This document shows positions 1 to 9,232 of a DNA stretch of 45,134 bases, in pieces. The position numbers and the translations under genes were made by a program. The notes under the pieces were generated by a model, which saw only the letters and a list, made by a program, of their open reading frames with translations, was not told where the DNA came from and ran no database searches. Every line of letters begins with the position of its first letter. Position 1 is the stretch's first letter. This DNA comes from VBAS01 sp964508655 (lineage in GTDB: Bacteria; Bacteroidota; Bacteroidia; Chitinophagales; Chitinophagaceae), in assembly GCA_964508655.1 (NCBI GenBank), contig CAZDUO010000028.1:1-45134 (forward strand). The letters run 5' to 3'.

Positions 1-31
1 TAACATCCGGGGGAAAATGTCTGTAACTTCA

Positions 32-50
32 TCAACCCCAACGGGGTTGA
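32..50. repeat. Perfect inverted repeat (8-bp arms)
   Basis: TCAACCCC and GGGGTTGA flank a 3-nt AAC loop. The hairpin sits in non-coding sequence at the window edge with no T-tract, so it is more likely an intergenic repeat than a terminator. Function unknown. Confidence 0.4.
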
Positions 51-157
51 ATTAATTAAGCCCAGATTAGTTTTAAGTTCCAAAGTGACCGGGCATTGGT
101 GTTTAAATTGAATTACCAGTTGAATCTGTAAAAAATATTTTAAGTACTAATAATCAA

Positions 158-177
158 AGGGCCAATTCTTTGGCCCT
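158..177 (-). terminator. Terminator of the 159-aa exported protein gene
   Basis: AGGGCCAA and TTGGCCCT form an 8-bp stem around a 4-nt loop. It lies about 46 bp past the stop of the minus-strand gene, and T-rich sequence (TTTGATTATT) follows on the minus strand. Confidence 0.65.
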
Positions 178-223
178 CTGATGTCACAAAACTACTGTCC
201 AACTCTGCCACTGGCAGTATCTT

Positions 224-703
224 TTAATTTCTTCTGGCAACCAGTTCCTGGTTGACTACAATGGCTTTTTTCATCACAGTAGCATCACCGACGGGTTTAA
301 ATCGCACAATGAGGTTATGTTTTAGCCCTTTTAAAGAAATGTAATAAAATGGCCCATTTTCGGTACAGTCAAATTCATAAACTTCACTGACTAAGTATTC
401 CGGATATTCCTTAGCCAGTTTATACTGGATTTTCAAAGGGAGAAATTCTTCAGTTGTCATCCGGCCAAAACCTTTGAAATCCCCTGCATCCGAAAAGTAA
501 GCATCCAGCCGCTCATCATTCCTGACAATGGTGGCTATATAGGAATCTCTTCCTAATGACCATTTAATCAGTTCTGCATCATAAAATCTGTTTGCAAAAG
601 ATTCTTTTATAGCTGCGGGCACCCATTCATCCTGTGCCCGGCAGATGATAAATGTCTGCAGAAATAGAACTACCATTGCTGCAGATAATAAATACTTTTT
701 CAT
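224..703 (-). CDS. Exported PepSY-like protein (159 aa)
   Basis: The product starts with a signal peptide (MKKYLLSAAMVVLFLQTF, cleavage near CRAQ at about residue 24). The mature part is about 135 residues. Its pattern, a predicted helix around PAAIKESFANRFYDAE followed by strands with Trp and Tyr (IKWS, YIATI, AYFSDAG), resembles the PepSY-like/DUF2874 proteins of Bacteroidota, which are small periplasmic proteins of uncertain role. The ATG follows a Lys-Lys secretion start and is the only good start. It is monocistronic with its own terminator downstream. The family assignment comes from sequence pattern only; exported localisation is firmer than the fold. Confidence 0.75.
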   Translation of the reverse strand: MKKYLLSAAMVVLFLQTFIICRAQDEWVPAAIKESFANRFYDAELIKWSLGRDSYIATIVRNDERLDAYFSDAGDFKGFGRMTTEEFLPLKIQYKLAKEYPEYLVSEVYEFDCTENGPFYYISLKGLKHNLIVRFKPVGDATVMKKAIVVNQELVARRN

Positions 704-1183
704 TTTAAAAAGGTTTAATGGTTAATGAATTTGATTTTTTCGTGTACCTGATTGTAATTCCATTTTTACACTTTGTAATACCTGCTGTTCAAAACTAATT
801 TCAACCTGGCTAAAAAACTGTTTAAAACTGAATAATAAATTTACTCTCCCTTGCTGCTTTTATCAACCGGTGATTGGCATCTGCCCTGTTAATTTTAATA
901 ACCGCAGCTTATAATTAATAATTGTACCGGTAAGTGTAACCAGTTGACAGAAATGAAAACCACTCTACAGGATACGGATAGAAAAATAAAAACTAAATGA
1001 CCGGCCGAAGCGCCGGAATTGCTAACGTATTACAACCTATCACAAAAATAATTTCAACACAGAGATTATGAGAAACTGCGCTACACAGAGTTGCTGTTTC
1101 CGAGGTAACCTCTCAGAGTAACTCCCTAACTCTGTGCCGCTGTGTTGTGATTATTAACTTTTGAGAGAGGTTCTAATAACACA
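704..1183. other. Long non-coding stretch with a fold-back repeat
   Basis: No credible gene is seen between the two minus-strand genes. The stretch holds the promoter side of the 159-aa gene, a short CCGGC/GCCGG hairpin at 1001-1016 and the 138-bp fold-back repeat at 1035-1172 that recurs at 29379-29515. Confidence 0.6.
1035..1172 (+). repeat. MITE-like fold-back repeat, copy 1
   Basis: This 138-bp sequence matches the reverse complement of 29379-29515 along its whole length at roughly 80% identity by eye. Its ends are imperfect inverted repeats (AACCTATCACAAAA at the left, TTTTGAGAGAGGTT at the right). Inner segments also pair, for example AACACAG with CTGTGTT, so the unit can fold into one long imperfect hairpin. 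It contains no ORF. No clear target-site duplication is visible. Confidence 0.7.
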
Positions 1184-1217
1184 AAAGGCCATTCTTACTG
1201 CTACCGGAATGGCCTTT
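1184..1217 (-). terminator. Terminator of the 237-aa lipoprotein gene
   Basis: AAAGGCCATTC and GAATGGCCTTT form a perfect 11-bp stem around a 12-nt loop. On the minus strand it ends in TTTTGTGTTATT. It lies about 46 bp past the lipoprotein stop. Confidence 0.75.
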
Positions 1218-1263
1218 GATGAAAAGAATAGATTTTGATTATCCTATCTTATCACAAAACTTC

Positions 1264-1977
1264 TTACAACTTAGTAAGAGTAAAAGAAAAGGGCATGTGA
1301 TAATAGCCGTAAAGAGTGCCACTGAGTCGCAGAGCCGCAACATCTGTATTCGCACTGATGGAACAGGAACCGGGAGTCATGGTCCATTCTGTCGCAGAAT
1401 TACGAGTTATTACAGCAAATGAAGTAGGGCTGGCCGAATTATCCTCATTACCCCCATGAAAACTGAACACAAAATTCTGACCGGCCCCTCCGTGAAATGT
1501 AATGCACTGAGATGCACCAACCGTCATATTCTGTATGGGAGTAAAAGATGAAAATTGGTTTGATTTTGTTGTAGCCATGTAGTTCCCTGTTCCGTTTGTA
1601 AATCCGGGGTCAATAATTACCTGAAGAGGATTATCGAGATTAGTTTGATAAACTCTTTGTGCAGGTTTTCCCTGCGACTTTCTAATATCAAATATTAAAT
1701 TTCCGTACTGGTCAAATACTACTTTCATATTCTGACTGCCATTTACATAATCACCGCCCCCATCGCTGGTGATTTTGTTTCCGATGTCATTGATTGACAA
1801 CCTGAGAGGAACCTCAGCAACTGTACCGGGTTTACCACCCCCTGCTTTGGCGGTGGCAATTTCTTCCTCCTGTTTAATAACGTCAGAAGATTGTTTTTTA
1901 CAGGCTGTAAATACAAAAGCAATCATTAATACATTCAGAATTAATGAAGTTCGGTGGCGGAAGAGGATTCGTTTCAT
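1264..1977 (-). CDS. Hypothetical lipoprotein (237 aa)
   Basis: The ATG at 1977 gives a signal peptide ending in a lipobox, FTAC, with the lipidated Cys at residue 26 followed by Lys-Lys. The open frame extends two codons further to a TTG, which is less likely to be the start. The mature protein is rich in Gly, Ser, Thr and Asn and has strand-like repeats, suggesting a beta-rich surface or periplasmic protein. It ends with an aromatic-rich segment (LYGYYHMPFSF). I do not recognise a family. It is flanked by its own terminator and by a 430-bp divergent region shared with the kinase gene. Confidence 0.75.
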   Translation of the reverse strand: MKRILFRHRTSLILNVLMIAFVFTACKKQSSDVIKQEEEIATAKAGGGKPGTVAEVPLRLSINDIGNKITSDGGGDYVNGSQNMKVVFDQYGNLIFDIRKSQGKPAQRVYQTNLDNPLQVIIDPGFTNGTGNYMATTKSNQFSSFTPIQNMTVGASQCITFHGGAGQNFVFSFHGGNEDNSASPTSFAVITRNSATEWTMTPGSCSISANTDVAALRLSGTLYGYYHMPFSFTLTKL

Positions 1978-2405
1978 AAACAAAATTTTTTATGGTTAAA
2001 AAATATTTTCCCGATTGACAGTTAAAAATATCATCAACCTTTGCAGCAAAACAATAACAGATTACTAACTGTACTTAGGGCTTTACTAAGTGTTCAGTTA
2101 AAAAGATAAGTGTGGCAGTGGGGAGCCTTTTGATGAATAAACAATTCTCTATCTAACCAGTTGAAAATCTTAATAAACAGAAGTTGACAGTTATTACCGG
2201 GAAAGGCACAGTTAGTAAAAGTGTATGGATTTTGAAGGCAGAGTGCATTAATTTACTAACTTAAGAGGGCTATTAAACTCCGGAAAGAATGTTTATAGCA
2301 AATAACAAAGCAATTCCTCAATTATTCTTATACCCTATCCAACTAGACTTTATTTTTATTAATTCAATCATTTGAATGAGTTGATCTTTATGCTAAAAAA
2401 AATAG
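1978..2405. promoter_or_regulatory. Divergent intergenic region with a hairpin
   Basis: This AT-rich stretch of about 430 bp lies between the minus-strand lipoprotein and the plus-strand kinase and must hold both promoters. A stem-loop at 2067-2099 pairs AACTG with CAGTT and ACTTAG with CTAAGT. A similar TTAGTAAA word recurs near 2213. No gene is visible. Confidence 0.4.
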
Positions 2406-4499
2406 ATGGTGAAAAAAAATAAAAGCTATATATTTTTTTTGTTGATTTTCATGCTGAGCTTCATACATCATTCGAAAGCACAAACGGATAAGTTTCAACG
2501 GCTCCTTGACTCATTGATAAACGTTTTCCCGAAGCAAAAAAATGATAGTGCAAAAGCATTGATTGCAATTAACATTGTAAGATTGAAAATGGGAGGTGCT
2601 CAAACTACCGGTAATTGAGATGAGGCAATTGAATGGGCCCAAAAAGCCTTAAATCTTTCTACAAAGTCGAACTACCAATTCGGTATTGGCCGTTCCAATA
2701 TCAATTTAGGTCAATGCTGGATGCAGAAAGGAGATTATGCAGAAGCTATCAAATACTTTTATGCCGGACTGAATTTATCTTATAAAATCGGAAGAAAAGT
2801 ATTAACGGTAACTTCATCAGCTAACCTTGCACGATGTTACTCGAAACTTGGGAACAATGACGAGGCCTTAAAGAATTATCTCGTCGCTTATGAAACTACT
2901 CAGCAATTAAATAATGATGGTCCGGCAGATTTACAACAATTAGCAGCAGGAATAGCAAAGCTCCATGCCCAAATGAAGAATTGGGAGGAAGCACTCATGT
3001 GGTATCAGAAAGCTCTTCCTGATAATCCTCAACTTTTTTATGAAGGAGAAATCACACTGCAGCTGGCTTCCATTCAAATGGAAATGAAAAGATATGACGA
3101 AGCTTTAAAAAACTATCGTGTTGCGGTGCAGATCTTTCCTGAACGATTTAAACGAAAAAATGAGATGGAAACAAAAGGTGTATTGGGGAGTTGGTACCTG
3201 CAATTAGGAGAAGCATATTTTAAAATTGGAACCTTAACAAGAGATACTGAAAGAACTGCAGCTTTTAATGAAGCTATAAATTATTTAAATAAAAGCTTGC
3301 CTCTTTTGAAAGAAGGTACTGGAGGAAAAGAATCTCTGATGAATGCCTATGATCTTCTGAAACAATCCTGCGAAGCCATAAATGATTATAAAAATGCATT
3401 GACTTATACAATTCTGTATTCTAACATAAAAGATTCCATTTACAATAAAACTACTTATATGAAAATGGCTGATCTGAAGGTAAAATATGAAACAGAGAAA
3501 GCCGCTGCAGAGATGAAAGCGAAACAGGAACTTGAAAAAGCACTTAATGAAAAGCTGCTGGCTGATCAAAAGACCGTACAGGATAAAATTCTATCTGATG
3601 AAAGGGTTGCAAATGAAAAGGCAATTGCTGAACAAAAACTGGAACAGGAAAAAGCAATAGCAATAGCCGGTGAAAAAGCGAATTATGAAAAATCAATTGC
3701 GATAGAAAAAATAAGAATCGAAAAGCAGCAAACAAACAATTTGTTATTGATGGGTTTAATTTTTGTAGTAATGGCTTCCGTTTTTCTTTTCTTTTACCTG
3801 CGCCAGCGAACAGAGAAGAAAAGAGCCATTGAAAAAGCCGAAGCCATTCACAAAATGGCCGAACTGGAAATGCAAAGTCTCCGCTCTCAGCTGAACCCGC
3901 ATTTCATGTTCAATTCATTAAATTCTATTCAAACGCTGATCCTGAAAGAAGACAGTGATAAATCTCAATCTTATCTTTCCCGCTTTGCACGGCTGCTGCG
4001 CATGTTGCTGGAAAATGCAGAGAAACCATTTGTGCCCCTTCAAAATGAACTGGATTTTCTCCAGCTTTACCTGAGCCTGGAAAGCCTGCGGGTACCTGAT
4101 CTTCAATATTCCATTTCTACCGATCCTTTATTGAATACCGGGCAAACCCTTATTCCCAATATGATTCTGCAGCCTTATGTGGAAAATGCGATCTGGCATG
4201 GCCTCTCGTACAAGGATGGCGATAAACAATTACAGATACGCATCAACAGGGATAACGGCACCGTGAAATATGAGATTGAAGATAATGGTGTGGGAAGATC
4301 AAAAGCAGGAGAGTTGAAAAGTCTTTTCCGTAAACAACATGAATCGAAAGGTATGGCGTTGCTTGAAAAACGTTTTAAGCTGCTGAATGAAGAATACCGT
4401 TCGGAAATCCAGGCAGAAGTAACGGATGTGATCATGAATAATAAAGTGGCAGGAACACTGGTAACCATTAAAATACCTGTAAAACTTTCATTATCGTAA
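2406..4499 (+). pseudogene. TPR sensor histidine kinase with an in-frame TGA
   Basis: Read through, this is a 697-codon histidine kinase of the LytS/YehU type. It has a signal peptide (residues 1-25), TPR repeats to about residue 330, a charged Lys/Glu/Ala-rich coiled coil, a membrane segment (LLLMGLIFVVMASVFLFFYL), a His_kinase domain with LNPHFMFNSLNS (acceptor His at codon 499) and an ATPase domain with VENAIWHGL and DNGVG. Codon 71 (2616-2618) is TGA. The frame resumes at once as a good TPR helix (DEAIEWAQKAL), so one base change, probably from Trp TGG, breaks the gene. An internal ATG at 2721 could give a 592-aa product without a signal peptide. The LytTR partner follows 11 bp downstream. 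A sequencing error or recent nonsense mutation is likelier than recoding. Confidence 0.85.
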
Positions 4500-4510
4500 C
4501 TGACCAAAAT

Positions 4511-5278
4511 GTGATACGGGCAATTATTATAGATGACGAACCCCTCGCTGTGGAATCGCTGGAGTTGATATTGAAAAGAAAGTGCCGGGAGGATGTGCAG
4601 GTGGTGGCTACCAGCAATAGCCCGCAGTTGGGAAAAAAGCTGATTGAAAAACATCAGCCTGATCTTGTTTTTCTCGATGTAGAAATGCCCGGCATGAGCG
4701 GCATTGATCTTATCCGATCTTTTGACCAGCCTTTTTTCCGTGTGGTTTTCGTAACCGCTTTCGACATTTATGCCATTGAAGCGTTTCGTTTGAGTGCAAT
4801 TGACTATTTATTAAAACCAGTGGAGGCAGATGAAATAGTTAGGGTAGTGAAAAAAATTAAAGACGAACTGAGTAAAACTGATTATCAGATCCATGCCCAG
4901 TTGCAAAGCCTTGAAAAATTATTATCACAAAAATCAGGTGCGAGGGATTCAAGAATCGGCATCGCCATGGCAGATAAAATTGTTTTCGTCAATATCGCTG
5001 ACATATTATATTGTATTGCCGAGGGGGCCTATACGCTGATTTACCTGACAGAAGGAAAAAAAATAGTAGCCTCCCGGTCGCTGGGCGAATTTGAACAGCA
5101 GCTTACGGCTCATGATTTTTTCCGCATTCACCATTCCAATCTTATCAACCTGCGGCATGTAAAAGAATATCAGCGTTTCAATGGCGGGTATGTTATTATG
5201 GATAACAATGAAAAACTGGAAGTATCGCACCGCAAACGGAACGAATTTCTGAAAGCATTGGATGAATTTGTCGTTTAA
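4511..5278 (+). CDS. LytTR-family response regulator (255 aa)
   Basis: A receiver domain (residues 1-120) has the acidic pair D8/D9, phospho-acceptor D56 in LVFLDVEMPG, a conserved Thr in FVTAFD and Lys in YLLKPV. A LytTR DNA-binding domain follows (about 150-250), with the typical FFRIHHSNLINL and a closing SHRKR motif. The start is GTG, 11 bp after the kinase stop; no ATG fits before the receiver core. It should be phosphorylated by the upstream kinase and regulate transcription, perhaps of the receptor gene that follows. Its last 18 codons have a relic copy at 7801-7875. Confidence 0.92.
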   Translation: MIRAIIIDDEPLAVESLELILKRKCREDVQVVATSNSPQLGKKLIEKHQPDLVFLDVEMPGMSGIDLIRSFDQPFFRVVFVTAFDIYAIEAFRLSAIDYLLKPVEADEIVRVVKKIKDELSKTDYQIHAQLQSLEKLLSQKSGARDSRIGIAMADKIVFVNIADILYCIAEGAYTLIYLTEGKKIVASRSLGEFEQQLTAHDFFRIHHSNLINLRHVKEYQRFNGGYVIMDNNEKLEVSHRKRNEFLKALDEFVV

Positions 5279-5384
5279 TTAAATCCGGATACCCCCTGTT
5301 AAAAAAATATTTGATTGCATTGAGGATTGGATGCCTTTAAGAAAGACCAGGCAATAATTATTACTTGAACCAAACTGCTTTACT

Positions 5385-7784
5385 ATGAAAAATATTTTAG
5401 CACTCCCCATCTCTGTTGTTTTTGCCTTCAGCCAGCTTTGGGCACAACAAACCGTTACAGGTTATGTATCTGACCAGGATGGCATCCCGATTGCAGGTGT
5501 AAGTATCCTGGTAAAAGGAACAAAAACCGGGACAAGCACAGATGATAAAGGCTATTTTTCTATTGAGGCTGCCATGGGAAACGTACTGATTTTTTCATCG
5601 GTTAATTATGAAATGAAAGAACTAAGAATTAATCAGGCGTCTGTTTCAATCAGGCTTTCTCTGCTGGTAAAACCCCTGGAGGAATTGGTTGTAAGCGGAA
5701 ATGTGGTAGCCACCAAAAGAAGGGCGGATGTATCTTCTGTAACGGTATTAACAAGTAAAGATCTTGAAGCATTGCCCGGTTTTAATCTCGTGAATATATT
5801 AGAAGGCGTTGTGCCGGGGGTAACTATTACTGCAATGCCAACTACTATTTTCCGTGTTGGGGAATATTTCAATTCAGGAATTTCAGTAAGAGGCGCCGGT
5901 ATTAAAGTGTATGTAGATGACGTTGAATTTGCAGCAGGTTCCAGCTTCCTTGCCATGCTCAATAAAGATGACATAGAAAGAATTGAAATGGTAAGAGGTC
6001 CTTCTGCAGCTACTTTGTATGGAAGCGGAGCTATCGGGGGTGTGATGCTGATCTATACAAAAAAGGGGAAAGCAAACAGGACAATGATTAATGTAAAAAC
6101 CAGCGCCGGCTTTCAACGTTCAGATTTTACCGAACAAGAAAGACGGTTTCAACAGTCCCATAATGCTGAATTTTTACAGGGTATTAAAAATTTCAGTTAC
6201 GCCCTGGGGGGACATTACAGAACACAGAACGATTATCTGCCCGAAGGTTCATTGAAGATCGGAGGGGCATTTGCCAATTTCACTTTTCATACTGGCAAAT
6301 TCAAATTTGTACTCAGCAATAATTTTAATATAAATAAAACAGAACGGAGCCGCTATGCGATATTCGATAATACGGAGGTGGAAGATTATTACTGGAGTTA
6401 CACGGACAGCGCCTATGTTAAAAACCCATACAAGATACATTCCGGTACTGTTTCACTCAATACAGAATTTCAGCCTGCCCGCTGGTGGACACACAACCTG
6501 GTATTGGGATATTCTGAAAACAACCGGCATGCTTATCCAAATCCTTCAGTTTACACTGATACAACAAAAATGAAATATTATATGAATCATGGCGATGTAT
6601 TAGGCGCCCAGGACTGGACATCCAAAGACCAAACACCCACAATACGGTATTTTAATCTTATCAAACCAGGTAACCCAAAAGGGATATTTAAAACCGACCT
6701 TCTTTCGGGGTTTGAATATTCAAATACAAAATACCACAATGTAATATATAATACTGCCCTTCGCTATACCACTTCCGGTGGGTATACTTTTCGGCCAAAC
6801 AGAGTTTCTGGTGGTCCGTTTAATGACTACAAAAGAGAATTTACCGGCGCCTATATACAATCGTCATCATCCTGGCAGGAAAAATATTTCCTGGTGGCAG
6901 GTTTGCGTTATGAAAAATCAAATGTTTCGATAGCTGTTCTGAATCCAAAGGTGGGCTTTACTACAAACTTTGAACTCTCAACTTTAATTTTTAAACCCCG
7001 AATCAACTGGGGCCGGAGCATCATATCGCCGCCTTATCATATTACTCATCCTCCTCCCCCTTCAGGGCCTATTACCTTTATTGCCAATCCGGATATAAAA
7101 CCACAGGAGCAAACCGGTCTGGATGTTGCGATAGAAATCTATGATAAGAAAAACAGGTTCAAAACGGAAATCATCCGTTATAATAACATTGATAAAAACA
7201 GGATCTATACAGAATTCACTCCGGTGAACAATGGCACAGCTGCTATTGTTACTTATACTAACATCGGCAAGATTGCAAAAAAAGGGTGGGAGTTTATAGC
7301 AGAATACAAAATCAGCAGGTTCAAAATAACAGGTAATTACTCCATTATTAATGTCACCTATGTTGATTCCTTTGAAAATTTTAAAAAAGGTGATAAAGTA
7401 CGTGGCGTACCCAAATATGCAGCCGGCGCTTCTTTAAACTATACGGTTCCCAGGGTTTTCGGTAAATCAGATTATCTATCAGCTACACTAATAATGACCT
7501 CTTCGGGTAAAATGATAGCAGGGGATAATTACCAGTGGTTTATTGACAACGCAAAATACCGGATGGGACTTGGGCCAATGCCTGTAGTTAATATCAGGGA
7601 AACACCCGGCGTAACAAAATTCAACCTCAATATAGATTATCAGTTTCACCCCAATCTCAGATTATTCATACAAGCCTGGAACTTTACCGATAATACTACA
7701 CCCGATTTTGATAAAGGTTTTCCCGTTCCGGGTGCATCGTGGATGTTTGGGTTGAATCTGAATTTTAATAAATCGGCTAAATAG
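5385..7784 (+). CDS. TonB-dependent receptor (799 aa)
   Basis: This is an outer-membrane active transporter. It has a signal peptide (cleavage after LWA, about residue 20), a carboxypeptidase-regulatory-like domain (residues 22-105; GYVSDQDGIPIAGVSILVKG), a plug domain (about 110-230; typical IERIEMVRGPSAATLYGSGAIGG) and a long beta-barrel of alternating aromatic strands ending in MFGLNLNFN. No SusD-like lipoprotein gene is adjacent, so this is not a standard polysaccharide-utilisation pair, and the substrate cannot be told from the sequence. It lies 106 bp after the LytTR regulator on the same strand, suggesting control by that system. Size and domain order are normal for the family. Confidence 0.92.
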   Translation: MKNILALPISVVFAFSQLWAQQTVTGYVSDQDGIPIAGVSILVKGTKTGTSTDDKGYFSIEAAMGNVLIFSSVNYEMKELRINQASVSIRLSLLVKPLEELVVSGNVVATKRRADVSSVTVLTSKDLEALPGFNLVNILEGVVPGVTITAMPTTIFRVGEYFNSGISVRGAGIKVYVDDVEFAAGSSFLAMLNKDDIERIEMVRGPSAATLYGSGAIGGVMLIYTKKGKANRTMINVKTSAGFQRSDFTEQERRFQQSHNAEFLQGIKNFSYALGGHYRTQNDYLPEGSLKIGGAFANFTFHTGKFKFVLSNNFNINKTERSRYAIFDNTEVEDYYWSYTDSAYVKNPYKIHSGTVSLNTEFQPARWWTHNLVLGYSENNRHAYPNPSVYTDTTKMKYYMNHGDVLGAQDWTSKDQTPTIRYFNLIKPGNPKGIFKTDLLSGFEYSNTKYHNVIYNTALRYTTSGGYTFRPNRVSGGPFNDYKREFTGAYIQSSSSWQEKYFLVAGLRYEKSNVSIAVLNPKVGFTTNFELSTLIFKPRINWGRSIISPPYHITHPPPPSGPITFIANPDIKPQEQTGLDVAIEIYDKKNRFKTEIIRYNNIDKNRIYTEFTPVNNGTAAIVTYTNIGKIAKKGWEFIAEYKISRFKITGNYSIINVTYVDSFENFKKGDKVRGVPKYAAGASLNYTVPRVFGKSDYLSATLIMTSSGKMIAGDNYQWFIDNAKYRMGLGPMPVVNIRETPGVTKFNLNIDYQFHPNLRLFIQAWNFTDNTTPDFDKGFPVPGASWMFGLNLNFNKSAK

Positions 7785-7800
7785 TCATCAACCGCTTGCC

Positions 7801-7875
7801 ATGCAGGTAATAATAAAAGTTTGTCACTGCAAGCGGAACGAATTTCTGAAAGCAATAGAAGGATTTTTGGTATAG
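7801..7875 (+). pseudogene. Relic of a LytTR regulator 3' end
   Basis: This stretch reads in frame to a stop as a near copy of the C-terminus of the LytTR regulator. It gives HCKRNEFLKAIEGFLV where the intact gene (5228-5278) gives HRKRNEFLKALDEFVV. The similarity covers the final 18 codons and stop and fades upstream. It lies 16 bp after the receptor stop, so a second LytTR gene, or a duplicate of this one, once ended here and lost its body. Confidence 0.75.
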
Positions 7876-7955
7876 CCGGTAAGAAAACCAGAATCAAAAT
7901 TGCAGGTTCGATGAATATTCCCTACCTTTTTACAGTTAAAAGACGGTAACCAAAT

Positions 7956-7970
7956 ACCGTGTTTTTCACG
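7956..7970 (+). promoter_or_regulatory. CCGTG inverted-repeat site E
   Basis: ACCGTGTTTTTCACG is a variant of the repeated site ACCCGTGTTTTCACGGGT. It lies 150 bp upstream of the 117-aa gene, in the same gene-sense orientation as the other four sites. A CCGG-N7-CCGG pair with a T-rich tail follows at 7977-7998. See the site D, A, B and C entries. Confidence 0.5.
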
Positions 7971-8120
7971 TTGTGCCGGAAAAACGCCGGTTTATTTTTG
8001 TTCTGCAAAGCTGATTTTAAAATCACTCCCTGTCCCCACCCTCCCGGAACCGGTTTTTAAGCTGTGCCCTGTTAAGGCTGTTATTAGTAAACCATTTTCT
8101 TTCACCTTAAAATTTATTTT

Positions 8121-8474
8121 ATGGCAAGTTTTATAAGTAAAACCCAAAAAGATAGAGAAGTTAGTATGTATGAAGATATTCAAAATGACAGAACAAAAGG
8201 TCAAAGACCTGAAACAAAAGTATTTTATAATGCGGATGAACGATCCTTTGTATTCGAAAAAGATAAGGTTTTGTATTTACTATCACATCCGGAAGCAACC
8301 CATCTGAGAGTTTATTATGGTGCTGTACCTGCAGGGGCCAACCTCTTAAATAAAGCACCTGGTACACCAACAATTATCCTCTCTGCAGCTATAGGAAATC
8401 GATATAATGACGTTGACGGCTCTGTCTATATTGAATGGCCAACAGGATTAGATGCAAATGGTAATGAAATATAA
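8121..8474 (+). CDS. Conserved-looking hypothetical protein (117 aa)
   Basis: A soluble product without signal peptide or membrane segment. The N-terminal 40 residues are polar. The middle (VFEKDKVLYLLSHPEATHLRVYYG) looks like a helix-strand unit in which a short helix precedes a strand with Arg-Val-Tyr-Tyr. The C-terminus is Gly/Asn/Asp-rich. I do not recognise a named family. It is followed after 122 bp by the membrane protein and kinase of the NarX/NarL cluster on the same strand, and preceded by site E, so it may be the first gene of that signalling locus. Confidence 0.75.
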   Translation: MASFISKTQKDREVSMYEDIQNDRTKGQRPETKVFYNADERSFVFEKDKVLYLLSHPEATHLRVYYGAVPAGANLLNKAPGTPTIILSAAIGNRYNDVDGSVYIEWPTGLDANGNEI

Positions 8475-8596
8475 TTTGAATTTAAAGCCAATTTTATTTC
8501 TTATTACTATAAACTAAACTGGAGTTCTGGTTAGAAAGAAAAGCATTAAGCAATTATTTATACTCGTGTTGGAATCTAATTATTAAAGTATTTTTA

Positions 8597-9232
8597 ATGG
8601 GCAACCTACTTCCAACCCTTTCAATTTACTCAGTTCTGCTGCCCTTCCTAACCGGCCTTGTGCTCTGGAAATTTCAGGATGCAAATGCCAGGATCATGGT
8701 TATGCTGCTGGCATTTGCATCCATTTCACAAATAATCGGCTCCCAATCGAAAGACCATAAATTTTTAATTTATAACCTGTACATCATTATTGATGTTTTT
8801 TTCTGGACTGTTTTAATTTTCAGAAATTCTTTTTCCAAATTTTCAAAATCACTTGTTCCGCTTCTCGGCACAGCCCTGATAATTTTTGCGCTTTCAAAAT
8901 TCATTACTGAAGGTATCAACACAAAGTTTTACCGCAACCTGGTTTCTTTCGACCTGATTTTATTGGTCATTTATGTTTTGATTTATTTTATTGAAAAATA
9001 TAACAGCGGCAAAAACATCAGCCTGAAAACCGATCCCATGTTCTGGTTTTGTCTCGGAATTTTATTTTATGCTCCCGGCACGTATCTGCTTTTTTCAACA
9101 CGGTATTTTTTAAACGATGAAGAATTTAACTCCGTCTGGAAATTTCATCACCTGTTCAATATCCTGCTTTATCTATTAATCACCGTGGGCTTCCTGGCAA
9201 AAATTAAAATAAGTACCTTACCAAAGAGATGA
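8597..9232 (+). CDS. Polytopic membrane protein of a sensor kinase locus (211 aa)
   Basis: Six or so hydrophobic segments are visible, starting at residues 8-24 and closing with FHHLFNILLYLLITVGFLAKI. Short charged loops lie between them, and a conserved-looking FWFCLGILFYAPGTYLLF stretch precedes the last helix. No catalytic motif is seen. The stop overlaps the kinase start by four bases (ATGA), so the two are translationally coupled. The kinase has only one membrane segment and no sensory domain, so I infer that this protein is its membrane sensing partner. No signal is known. Confidence 0.85.
   Translation: MGNLLPTLSIYSVLLPFLTGLVLWKFQDANARIMVMLLAFASISQIIGSQSKDHKFLIYNLYIIIDVFFWTVLIFRNSFSKFSKSLVPLLGTALIIFALSKFITEGINTKFYRNLVSFDLILLVIYVLIYFIEKYNSGKNISLKTDPMFWFCLGILFYAPGTYLLFSTRYFLNDEEFNSVWKFHHLFNILLYLLITVGFLAKIKISTLPKR

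Noticed and set aside
5385..7784. SusC/SusD polysaccharide-utilisation locus
   Set aside because: No SusD-like lipoprotein or glycoside hydrolase gene is next to the receptor; the GH109 gene is 12 kb away and separately organised.
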